60,422 nucleotides of DNA from contig CAIQIE010000218.1 of the NCBI GenBank assembly GCA_903871805.1, positions 1 to 60,422 on the forward strand. Reading direction: 5' to 3'. How positions within the stretch are numbered: the first letter of the stretch is position 1; each line of letters begins with the position of its first letter. The DNA comes from an uncultured Planctomycetaceae bacterium. Lineage in GTDB: Bacteria; Planctomycetota; Planctomycetia; Planctomycetales; Planctomycetaceae. Both the position numbers and the translations under genes were made by a program. Positions 18,520 through 26,720 of this stretch are shown one piece after another. The notes beneath the pieces are model-generated. The model did not search any database, had not been told where the DNA came from, and saw nothing but the letters and a program-made list of their open reading frames with translations.

Positions 18520-20046
18520 ATGAAGACCCCGTTAAGCATCCTGTTACTGTGCCTTGCAGCGGGTATTGGCGTTTTTTCCCCGGCCTGCGAGAGGGTGCTG
18601 TACTCTGCAGAGTCGCAATCGGAACGGCCGAATATCGTTCTTGTGATCACTGACGATCAGGGATACCCACCGGTCGGTCGCCACGGGCATCCATGGATTC
18701 GTACGCCGAACCTGGATGCCATGTACGACGCCTCAACTCGATTCACCCGGTTCCTCGTTTCACCAACCTGCAGTCCGACACGTTCCGCTCTGATGACCGG
18801 ACGCCATTCGATGCGAAATGGGGTCACACATACGATTCTTGAGCGAGAGCGACTGCGGCTGGATGCCGTTACCCTGCCACAGATTCTGAAGTCCGCTGGA
18901 TATACAACCGGGATCTTTGGGAAATGGCACCTGGGTGACGAAGAAGACTATCAGCCGCATCGTCGCGGGTTTGATGAAGCTTTCATACACGGAGCCGGTG
19001 GAATTGGCCAGTCGTATGACTGCAGTTGTGCCGACGTTCCGGGCAATTCGTACATCGACCCTGTTGTGCGTCATAATGGTGTGTTCCAGCAGACGCGCGG
19101 GTTCTGCACGGATGTGTTCTTCTCTGCGGCACTGGACTGGATCCATCAGAAGGCAGAATCGAAGCAGCCTTTCTTTGCGTACATCGCACCAAATGCGCCG
19201 CATGCGCCGTATGTCGCTCCAACGGATTGGAAACAGAGATTTCTGGACAGAGGATTTGGCAGCGAACAGGCAGCGTATTATGGCATGATCGAGAACATCG
19301 ATCAGAACTTCGGAAGGCTGATGCATCTGCTGCATGACGAAGATCTGATGAAGAACACGATTGTAATTTTCATGTCCGACAATGGGATGACGCCGGGGGG
19401 CTCAGGAAAGACCGGAGAATCCCTTGGAACCGACACGGATAAAAAGCCCATGGCCTTTTTTAATGCCGGCATGAAAGGTCTGAAGAATTCTCCGGACGAA
19501 GGGGGGCTTCGCGTACCATTTTTCCTGCGATGGGATGGTCACTGGCCTGCGGGACGTGACGTCGATCGTATTGCCGGAGATATTGACATTTTTCCAACAA
19601 TTGCGGCACTTGCCGCCGTTGCTCAGCCTCAGGGTCAGGTGGAGGGACGTAACCTCGTACCGCTGCTGGAAGATCCCCAAAGATCGTGGACCGATCGCTA
19701 CCTTTTCACCCATATCGGGCGATGGCCAACGGGCAGTGAACCCAATGATTATCAATGGAAAACATTCTCTATTCGCAGCCAGAAGTATCGGCTTGTCAAC
19801 AACAATCAGCTGTTTGACATGGAAGCGGATCCGGGGCAGACAACAAACGTGATCGAGCAGCACCCGGAGATCGTGGAGCAGATGCGAACGGCATGGCAGG
19901 AATGGTGGACGGTCACTCGTCCGATGATGGTCAATGAGGCGGCGCCGATGTCGCCAACTCGCCCGTTTCATGAACTTTACAATGCACAATTCAGAGCCGG
20001 AGGAATTCCGGAATGGGCACCGAAGTGGTCAGGCGAGAATCGATGA
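18520..20046 (+). CDS. Secreted Cys-type sulfatase
   Basis: 508 residues with the signal peptide [19 protein letters not shown]. The alkaline-phosphatase-fold sulfatase domain starts [21 protein letters not shown] (Asp45/Asp46 metal ligands). The sulfatase signature [13 protein letters not shown] carries CxPxR at 84-88, in which Cys becomes formylglycine by an FGE. Further core motifs are [18 protein letters not shown] and [11 protein letters not shown] with the metal-binding Asp-Asn. It hydrolyses sulfate esters, probably of an algal polysaccharide or glycoconjugate outside the cytoplasm. Its stop overlaps the next start as ATGA, so it is translationally coupled to bioA. The in-frame start at 18430 would precede the signal peptide and is rejected. 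Confidence 0.92.
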   Translation: MKTPLSILLLCLAAGIGVFSPACERVLYSAESQSERPNIVLVITDDQGYPPVGRHGHPWIRTPNLDAMYDASTRFTRFLVSPTCSPTRSALMTGRHSMRNGVTHTILERERLRLDAVTLPQILKSAGYTTGIFGKWHLGDEEDYQPHRRGFDEAFIHGAGGIGQSYDCSCADVPGNSYIDPVVRHNGVFQQTRGFCTDVFFSAALDWIHQKAESKQPFFAYIAPNAPHAPYVAPTDWKQRFLDRGFGSEQAAYYGMIENIDQNFGRLMHLLHDEDLMKNTIVIFMSDNGMTPGGSGKTGESLGTDTDKKPMAFFNAGMKGLKNSPDEGGLRVPFFLRWDGHWPAGRDVDRIAGDIDIFPTIAALAAVAQPQGQVEGRNLVPLLEDPQRSWTDRYLFTHIGRWPTGSEPNDYQWKTFSIRSQKYRLVNNNQLFDMEADPGQTTNVIEQHPEIVEQMRTAWQEWWTVTRPMMVNEAAPMSPTRPFHELYNAQFRAGGIPEWAPKWSGENR

Positions 20047-21446
20047 AGGCAGACTTTCTTGCGGCCGACGTGCCGCTGCGTGATTGGGACAATTCGTGTG
20101 TCTGGCATCCATTTACACCGATGTCAGCCTGGAAGGACGAATCAGCCCCGATTATCCAGAGGGCTCAGGGATTTTACCTGATCGACACAGACGGTCGTGA
20201 ATATCTGGATGGCATTTCTTCCCTGTGGTGCAACGTGCACGGGCACACTGTGCCTGAAATTGACAATGCCGTGCGGGAGCAATTGCAGAAGGTTGCGCAT
20301 TCCACGCTGCTGGGGCTTGCCTCGGAGCCCTCGATCCGACTTGCCAAAGCCCTCACTGATCGTGCCCCAACCGGACTGACTCGTGTCTTTTATTCGGACA
20401 GTGGCGCCACCACCGTGGAAGTCGCCCTGAAGATGGCCTACCAGTTTCACCGCCAGAAACCAGAAGGACGGTCCGAGGAACGCGATACGTTTCTCTGCAT
20501 TGGAAACGCCTACCACGGTGACACGCTGGGAACCGTCAGCGTCGGTGGAATTGACCTTTTTCATCGCTGCTATAAGCATCTGCTTTTCCCGACATTGACG
20601 GTGCCATCGCCGGTTGCGCTGCGCGTCCCGGATGGCTACACCAGAGAAACCTGGATTCAGAGATGTTTTGACGAGGTCTCTGAACGCATCCGAACGCATC
20701 ACCATCGCTTAGCCGCGGTCGTGATGGAACCAATTGTTCAGGGAGCCGCCGGCATCCTGGTTCATCCACCTGGATATCTCAGGCATGTTCGCAATCTCTG
20801 CACAGAATTTGACGTCCTGTTGATTGCTGATGAAGTGGCTGTCGGTTTTGGACGTACAGGGACATTGTTTGCGTGTGAGCGCGAAGATGTTAGTCCGGAC
20901 TTTTTGTGTCTGGCCAAAGGGATTTCCGGCGGCTACCTGCCTCTCGGAGCGACTCTGGCCACAGAGCGAATCTTTGAAGCCTTTCTCGGTGATCCGTGGC
21001 AGGGACGTACATTTTTCCACGGACACACGTATACTGGAAATGCGCTGGGGTGCGCGGCCGGTCTGGCATCACTGCAGTTGTTTGAGCAGCGGCAGGTCAC
21101 CGACAATGTGGAACAATGTTCCGGAAGAATTGCACAGAAACTCTCGGTACTTCTGAAGCATCCCAACGTGGCAGAAATTCGTCAGTGCGGCATGATGGTG
21201 GGCATCGAACTGGTTCAGGATCGCGAAACACTGACCCCATTTCCCGTGGAATTTCGGCTTGGACATCAGGTCACCCTTGCCGCACGTCGCCGGGGAGTAA
21301 TCCTGCGTCCGTTGGGTGATGTCATTGTGCTGATGCCAGCTCCAGGGATGAACTATGAAAACGTGGAGAAAATCTGTGATGTGGCGATTGAGAGTATTCA
21401 GGAGGTGACGGACGACGCTGTGCGGCGGGTGACGCGATCGGGCTGA
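20043..21446 (+). CDS. bioA: Adenosylmethionine-8-amino-7-oxononanoate aminotransferase
   Basis: 467 residues, PLP fold-type I class III aminotransferase. BioA-typical text includes [14 protein letters not shown] (15-30), [13 protein letters not shown] (56-68), [20 protein letters not shown] (115-134), [14 protein letters not shown], the PLP-binding [11 protein letters not shown] (263-273) and the Schiff-base lysine in [14 protein letters not shown] (Lys292). It makes 7,8-diaminopelargonate from KAPA using SAM as amino donor, a biotin step in the cytoplasm. Start ATG 20043 overlaps the sulfatase stop (ATGA), and AGGCGAG lies about six bases before it. No other bio gene is visible in the window, so its placement with a sulfatase is unusual. 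Confidence 0.9.
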   Translation: MKADFLAADVPLRDWDNSCVWHPFTPMSAWKDESAPIIQRAQGFYLIDTDGREYLDGISSLWCNVHGHTVPEIDNAVREQLQKVAHSTLLGLASEPSIRLAKALTDRAPTGLTRVFYSDSGATTVEVALKMAYQFHRQKPEGRSEERDTFLCIGNAYHGDTLGTVSVGGIDLFHRCYKHLLFPTLTVPSPVALRVPDGYTRETWIQRCFDEVSERIRTHHHRLAAVVMEPIVQGAAGILVHPPGYLRHVRNLCTEFDVLLIADEVAVGFGRTGTLFACEREDVSPDFLCLAKGISGGYLPLGATLATERIFEAFLGDPWQGRTFFHGHTYTGNALGCAAGLASLQLFEQRQVTDNVEQCSGRIAQKLSVLLKHPNVAEIRQCGMMVGIELVQDRETLTPFPVEFRLGHQVTLAARRRGVILRPLGDVIVLMPAPGMNYENVEKICDVAIESIQEVTDDAVRRVTRSG

Positions 21447-22135
21447 TGGCACACATTTTCCCCAATCCAGGAGGAGACATGCGGAAGTGTCTGAAAGTAG
21501 GTTCACCGACCCGATAGCAGCATCAGCAAGTGACGCGTCCTGCAGCCGGAACAATTGCGGAAAGGTCGACGGAGGTCCCAATTTCCAAAAGAATTCCGGA
21601 ATTCCGGGAACAATGGCACAAATTCAGACGTCAAAATGGCGGACAAAAAGAGTTTTCCCTGTAAAACCCGGTGCAGCAGACCCGGGAATTGCTGGGATGG
21701 CTCAGAAATGGTTGACGAGACAGCAAACGGGCTGGTAACGTTGCCGGCGGTCGGTTTTACGGAAAAGTCCGACGGCGACAATTTGCTCGGTTTGCTCGGT
21801 TTGGCAGGGATAATTGAAACGTTGGCGTGGATTAGGGGCCAGTCGGATTGAAACTGCAAAGCCAGGTGCTCTGGATCATTGGGCGCAACTGGCGTCGATG
21901 CGAGGCGGAATTGGAAAATCTATCGCGTTGGCGTAGTGCCAAATGTCGACAGAAATTGCTGATAAGAAGTTGTGTGCGTAAACTGCGGGACCACCCGCTT
22001 TAGCACCAGGATGTTGGTATTGATGTTGGTATCAGAAATCTGAACCGTAGGAACTGTCCTACAGAGGCAGTTTGGACGGGTTGTTACAAATAAGTGGTTT
22101 CAGGGGATCCTGCGGCAGGCTGACTGGGGATAAAC
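21447..22135. other. Intergenic region upstream of the pilus-like operon
   Basis: About 690 bases. It holds a 12-codon frame with a near-perfect ribosome site (see separate entry), a TTTGCTCGG tandem at about 21782-21807 and an imperfect 12-base repeat GATGTTGGTATT near 22011-22034. It must contain the promoter of the downstream operon; I see no sure -35/-10. A 52-codon TTG-started frame (21848-22006) is open but unsupported. Confidence 0.45.
21479..21517 (+). CDS. Possible leader-like mini-ORF with strong ribosome site
   Basis: AGGAGGAGAC stands directly before ATG 21479, one of the strongest Shine-Dalgarno matches in the window, yet the frame (MRKCLKVGSPTR) stops at TAG after 12 codons. 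It lies 32 bases after bioA. It may be a leader peptide, the start of a degraded gene, or chance. Confidence 0.25.
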   Translation: MRKCLKVGSPTR

Positions 22136-24499
22136 ATGGCGGAAGCAAAGAGTGCCTGGGGTATTGAAATTGGTCAGGCGGGATTGAAAGCGATCAGACT
22201 TCGTTCCGCTGATAACGGGCAAAAAGTCTTTGCGGTTGCGTTTGATTACATTCCGCACCCGAAAATTCTCAGCCAGCCAGACGCAATACCGGAAGAGTTG
22301 ATTCGGGAAGCGATGAAAACGTTCCTTGAACGGAACAAGGTGGACGGCGACCTGATCGCGATCAGCGTCCCCAGTCAGAATTCCCTGGCAAAATTCATCA
22401 AACTCCCACCCGTCGAAGCCAGTAAAGTGGCGGAGATTGTGCGGTATGAAGCGCGACAGCAGATTCCGTTTGATCTGAATGACGTGATCTGGGACTACCA
22501 ACCAGTTGGTGGTGGTGTTGAAGAGAGCGGATTCATGCTGGAGGCCGAAGTGGGCCTTTTCGCCATGAAACGCGAACTGGTCTATGACGCGATGAAGCCC
22601 TTTACCAGCAACGGTAAAGAAGTGGAAATCGTCCAGATCGCTCCTCTGGCACTTTATAACTACCTTTCGTATGACGTTCTGGGATTCCGCAAAACGGCAG
22701 AAACGCCAGAACCTCCGGCTCAGGAAGACTACCATATCATTCTGGACATGGGAGCAGACAACTCCACAATGCTGGTGTCCAATGGACGAAGCATCTGGAT
22801 TCGTAACGTACCAATCGGGGGTAATCATTTCACGCGTGCCCTGACGCGAGAGATGAAATTGACATTTGCAAAAGCCGAGCACCTCAAGTGTAACGCCACG
22901 AAAGCGCCGGATCCGAAGGCAGTGTTCCAGGCGATGCGTCCAGTCTTTAATGACTTTGTATCAGAGATACAGCGTACAATTGGCTATTTTGGCAGCACCA
23001 ATCGCTCGGCAAAAATCAAAAAGATTATTGGTGTCGGAAATGGATTTCGTCTCGCGGGTCTGCAGCGGTTCCTTGAGCAGAACCTTCAGCAGTATACCGT
23101 AGAACGCCTCGAAACTCTGAGTGGAGTTTCTGGAGACACGGTCCTGACGGATCCGTTGTTCTCTGAGAATATCATGACTTTCGCAGTGCCTTATGGGCTT
23201 GCGCTTCAGGCAATTGGGAAAACCCGGATTCGAACCACGTTGCTTCCGCCAGAGATCGCAGTGGATCGCCGGATTCGCAGCAAGAAGCCCTGGGCGATCG
23301 CAGCTGCTGCCGGGTTGCTGTTGTGTATGGGAGTGGGCACGATCGGCAGCGCTGGTGTGTTGACTTCGTGGAGCGAGAAGAAATGGGATGACTCGCAGAA
23401 ATATGTGGCTGGTGTTCAGGGTGAGATTGGGCAGCAAAAAACGCAGTACGACGCAGAGGATGCGACGCATAAGAAAATCCTTGACGACATCGCACAACTT
23501 GTTGCCCCCCTGGAAAAACGATCACTCTGGCTGGAGTTATTCAAGGCGATCAACGAGTGTCTGCCGGCGGACGAAGGTAATGCCCTGGATGAAACCGACC
23601 TGATGAAGCAGAAGAAAATTCGCCTGACTTCAATTACGACGAAAAAAGTGGCAGACGTGGCCGAATGGCACAAACGTTTTGTAGATGCCCAGCGAGTCGA
23701 GGATTTTCCGACGGCCGACCAGACCCCACCAACGTCAGCCCCCGGTTATATCGTGACGTTAAAAGGTTTTCATTTCTACAATCACAAAGAGCTGAGGTTT
23801 GAGGATACTGACCGCCGCTTCCTTGAAAACAATTTTGTTGTCAATCTTCGTAAGTGGGTTCTCAATACAGGGGGGATGGAAGTCCCGGTTGGGAAGATAG
23901 GAATCTCCTACCCAGTGGTGGCCTTCAGCCTGAAGAGCCAGCAGCAGTACGATCCCAATCGTCCACAGGGAAATGGCGGAATGTCATCTGGCGCAGCAGG
24001 AGGCATGATGTCTGGTGGGGCCGCGCTCGGCGGTGAAATGGCGGGCGGAGATCTGGCGTCTTCACCGGGAATAGGTCTGGCTCCAGGCTCAGGGGGCTCG
24101 GGCATGGGGCTGTCGGGCAGCGGCGCTGCGATGATGGCAGGTGGGGCAGCGGGCGGGATGCGAGGTCCTGGAGGCATGCGTGGGCCCGGAGGAAAGTCCG
24201 GGAGCGGCATGATGGGTGCTGGTGGAATGATGGGGGCTGGCGGCATGATGAGCGAGGGCGGAGTCCCCGGACAAGCCGGCGGGAACGCAGGCGAGGTCTC
24301 CGGAACGCAAGGTCCTATTTTTCAGCAGCAGGAACAGAAAGAGATTCAGATCCTGGACAGGACCGACTTCGTCGTTCAGTTCATTTGGACACCAACGATT
24401 GAACGAGATCGAAAGCTTGAAGACCCGCGAGCGGCCGCGGCGACTGATCCAAACGCCGCATCCGCAGATTCTTCGGCGGTTCCGGTAACAACCCCCTGA
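22136..24499 (+). CDS. PilM-PilN fusion, type IV pilus-like assembly protein
   Basis: 787 residues. Residues 1-350 are an actin-like PilM domain: SAWGIEIGQAGLKAIRL (first phosphate loop), EIVRYEARQQIPFDLNDVIW, the second phosphate loop HIILDMGADNSTMLVSNGR and the adenosine motif GVGNGFRLAGLQRFLEQ. A membrane helix (WAIAAAAGLLLCMGVGTIG, about 385-405) and a coiled, periplasmic PilN-like segment (LFKAINECLP, IRLTSITTKK) follow. A Gly/Met-rich low-complexity insert (about 611-730) and a short C-terminal region (EIQILDRTDFVVQFIW) complete it. In canonical pili, ATP-bound PilM binds the PilN tail at the inner membrane; here both are one chain. GGGGATAAAC gives the ribosome site. First gene of a three-gene operon. 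Confidence 0.85.
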   Translation: MAEAKSAWGIEIGQAGLKAIRLRSADNGQKVFAVAFDYIPHPKILSQPDAIPEELIREAMKTFLERNKVDGDLIAISVPSQNSLAKFIKLPPVEASKVAEIVRYEARQQIPFDLNDVIWDYQPVGGGVEESGFMLEAEVGLFAMKRELVYDAMKPFTSNGKEVEIVQIAPLALYNYLSYDVLGFRKTAETPEPPAQEDYHIILDMGADNSTMLVSNGRSIWIRNVPIGGNHFTRALTREMKLTFAKAEHLKCNATKAPDPKAVFQAMRPVFNDFVSEIQRTIGYFGSTNRSAKIKKIIGVGNGFRLAGLQRFLEQNLQQYTVERLETLSGVSGDTVLTDPLFSENIMTFAVPYGLALQAIGKTRIRTTLLPPEIAVDRRIRSKKPWAIAAAAGLLLCMGVGTIGSAGVLTSWSEKKWDDSQKYVAGVQGEIGQQKTQYDAEDATHKKILDDIAQLVAPLEKRSLWLELFKAINECLPADEGNALDETDLMKQKKIRLTSITTKKVADVAEWHKRFVDAQRVEDFPTADQTPPTSAPGYIVTLKGFHFYNHKELRFEDTDRRFLENNFVVNLRKWVLNTGGMEVPVGKIGISYPVVAFSLKSQQQYDPNRPQGNGGMSSGAAGGMMSGGAALGGEMAGGDLASSPGIGLAPGSGGSGMGLSGSGAAMMAGGAAGGMRGPGGMRGPGGKSGSGMMGAGGMMGAGGMMSEGGVPGQAGGNAGEVSGTQGPIFQQQEQKEIQILDRTDFVVQFIWTPTIERDRKLEDPRAAAATDPNAASADSSAVPVTTP

Positions 24500-24591
24500 G
24501 TGTTTCCTGGGGAACCATAATCAGTGGAGCCAACGGGCGGATTTCTGCACACACGAAAACATTTCGCGCACAGCACTCGGGATAATTGATC

Positions 24592-26538
24592 ATGGATAAG
24601 CTTCAGCCGCTGATAAAGCACCGCTACTGGATCTGCTTTGGGTTCGCTCTGATTTTTGCCGTCGTCGGCTGGTTCATGGCCAACGGCGCGCTGGCAGAAG
24701 CGATCGATGCCCGTTCAAAACTTGTCACTGCGTCGTTTGATCAGGCGAAGCAGGGAGCTACCAACCCAAATCAGAATTGGGTGGAAGCGGCAAAGAAGAA
24801 AAATGAGACGGACGCGCTTTCCTATAAAAACGCGGCGACTTCGCTGCGTGAGCGGCAGAAGAACGCTCGGCAGTGGCCCGAATTGATCCGAGAAGAAATG
24901 CAGGGGATCGCCTACCAGGACCAGATCAAGAATCAGCTGACCCGTGAAAAGTGGGCTGCGAATTACAGCGATGAAGTGGAAGGACTGCTCGAGATTGTCC
25001 GTCCTTATCGCAATGGTGAAGGTCTCGTGGTTGTCGACTCAAATCGTATTACTCACAAGCCTTACAATTCCTGGCAGACACGGGCTGCCCAGTCCAGAGA
25101 AGTCTGGGACGCTCAGGAAGACATCTGGTTACTCCGGTCGCTGCTCAATTCAATAGCGTCCGTGAACGGCGAAGCGGACCGAATTGGCGAAGCCTCAGTA
25201 CGGGAAATTTACCGACTGACTTTGCGCGGCGGTGATCGAAATGCAACTCCCGCTGCTGCAGGAGCAGGTGGTGGAATGGCTGGAGGCATGGGTGGGCTTG
25301 AAGGCACTGCCGGGATGATGGGCGGTGGTCTTGCTGGTGCTGCCAGTGGCGGAGCGGGGGCTGGCGCTTCGTACCCCGGAAAAGATTTTGAGGGCTCCGC
25401 AGGCTCAGACATACTCGGAGAAGAATTTGGCGCTGATACCTCCGCTGGTGCCGCCGCTGGCGGTGGTGGTGGGATGGGTTCTGGCAAGGGATCCATGGGC
25501 TCCATGATGAGTGCCATGGGCGGGATGTCTGAAATGGGTGCCATGGGCGTTGGCGGCGGCGCAGAAGCTGGTGCTGCACCCGCCGAAGAAGAACGTTATG
25601 TCGACAAGGTTGAGGACTCTTATAAAACCCGTGGCTTCCTCCTGGATGTCAGGGTTCGTGATGACAAACTGCCAGAACTATTGGCGGCTCTGACAGATTC
25701 TGATTTCCCCGTGGAGATTGTTCGAGTCGAAATCAGCACAGAAGGTGGAGCTGCATCAGGTGGCATGACCGGAGGTGGACTGGGAGGCAGTGATGATCTT
25801 GCAGGTGGCTCAGGTCTGGCGCCCAGCGGCATGGCAGGGAAATCCGGCATGTCTGGCATGAGTGGGCCACCAGGTATGGGAGCGGGCCGCGGTGCAGGTA
25901 TGGCCCCACCTGCGATGGCGGGTGGCGCTGGCGGATTGTCATCGGGAATGGGATCTGCAATGCCCGGTCAGCTTGGGGCTCCCGGCGGCTCTGATCTTGG
26001 CGACTCATCAATGGGTGGCATGGGTGGCGGAATGTCGTCGGGCAGTGGTGACCCATTGCAGAATGCACTGTCAGATCCTTTGTTAATTACAGTGAAGATC
26101 GGCGGCTTGATGACTCTTTACCAGTCAGCACAGGAATCCAACGCCGCTGCCGCGACGGAAGCGGCGGGTGCCACAGAACAATCAAACGCGGCACCGCCTG
26201 CGATCACACCAGATCCAGCAGCATCTTCAGCAGAAAACCCAGCGGCCGATCCCAACGCTGCACCTGTGGTTCCGTCAGAAGGGACGGCCCCAACAGAGGA
26301 ACCGCCAGCTTCAGCCAACCCGGGAAATACGCCTCCAGATGCAGGTGTCGCACCAGGCAGCAGTTCAGCGGAAGCAGCGCCGGCATCGACGGTAGATCCC
26401 CCACAGTCCGCGGATGCTCCGGCAACGGCGGATCCGTCCCAAAATCCGGCCGGCAATGGCGAACCAAATCCGCCAGCTCCATCGGAACCTGGGCAGCAAC
26501 CGGCGGCCGGAAGTAGTGACCCGGCAGCGCCGCAGTAG
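24592..26538 (+). CDS. PilO-like inner-membrane protein with Gly-rich and Pro/Ala-rich regions
   Basis: 648 residues. One N-terminal membrane helix (YWICFGFALIFAVVGWFMA, about 12-31) is followed by a helical, coiled-coil-prone stretch to about 205, then Gly/Met/Ala low complexity. A compact domain KTRGFLLDVRVRDDKLPELL...FPVEIVRVEIS (about 345-400) resembles the ferredoxin-like fold of PilO. More Gly-rich sequence and a Pro/Ala/Ser-rich tail (about 520-648) end the protein. Position after the PilM-PilN fusion and the single-pass topology suggest the PilO role, forming the periplasmic alignment complex; this is inferred, since sequence identity is weak. ATG 24592 is preferred over a TTG two codons earlier. 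Confidence 0.65.
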   Translation: MDKLQPLIKHRYWICFGFALIFAVVGWFMANGALAEAIDARSKLVTASFDQAKQGATNPNQNWVEAAKKKNETDALSYKNAATSLRERQKNARQWPELIREEMQGIAYQDQIKNQLTREKWAANYSDEVEGLLEIVRPYRNGEGLVVVDSNRITHKPYNSWQTRAAQSREVWDAQEDIWLLRSLLNSIASVNGEADRIGEASVREIYRLTLRGGDRNATPAAAGAGGGMAGGMGGLEGTAGMMGGGLAGAASGGAGAGASYPGKDFEGSAGSDILGEEFGADTSAGAAAGGGGGMGSGKGSMGSMMSAMGGMSEMGAMGVGGGAEAGAAPAEEERYVDKVEDSYKTRGFLLDVRVRDDKLPELLAALTDSDFPVEIVRVEISTEGGAASGGMTGGGLGGSDDLAGGSGLAPSGMAGKSGMSGMSGPPGMGAGRGAGMAPPAMAGGAGGLSSGMGSAMPGQLGAPGGSDLGDSSMGGMGGGMSSGSGDPLQNALSDPLLITVKIGGLMTLYQSAQESNAAAATEAAGATEQSNAAPPAITPDPAASSAENPAADPNAAPVVPSEGTAPTEEPPASANPGNTPPDAGVAPGSSSAEAAPASTVDPPQSADAPATADPSQNPAGNGEPNPPAPSEPGQQPAAGSSDPAAPQ

Positions 26539-26720
26539 AAGTATCGAGCCACCTGAAGTTGCACAGCATCCCATAGCCCAGTAAACCAAAATTCGCACAA
26601 CACTCAGAACGACAGAAACGAATGAGGTAGCGTCTGCCTCAGGCCTTTTAGCCACAGCGTTTCACATTATCTCTCTGAATCAGTGCTCGTATTATCAGTC
26701 AGTGGAACAGGAGAATCGAC

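Noticed and set aside
21848-22006. 52-codon TTG-started basic frame before the pilus-like operon
   Set aside because: No ribosome site or recognisable feature; chance length.
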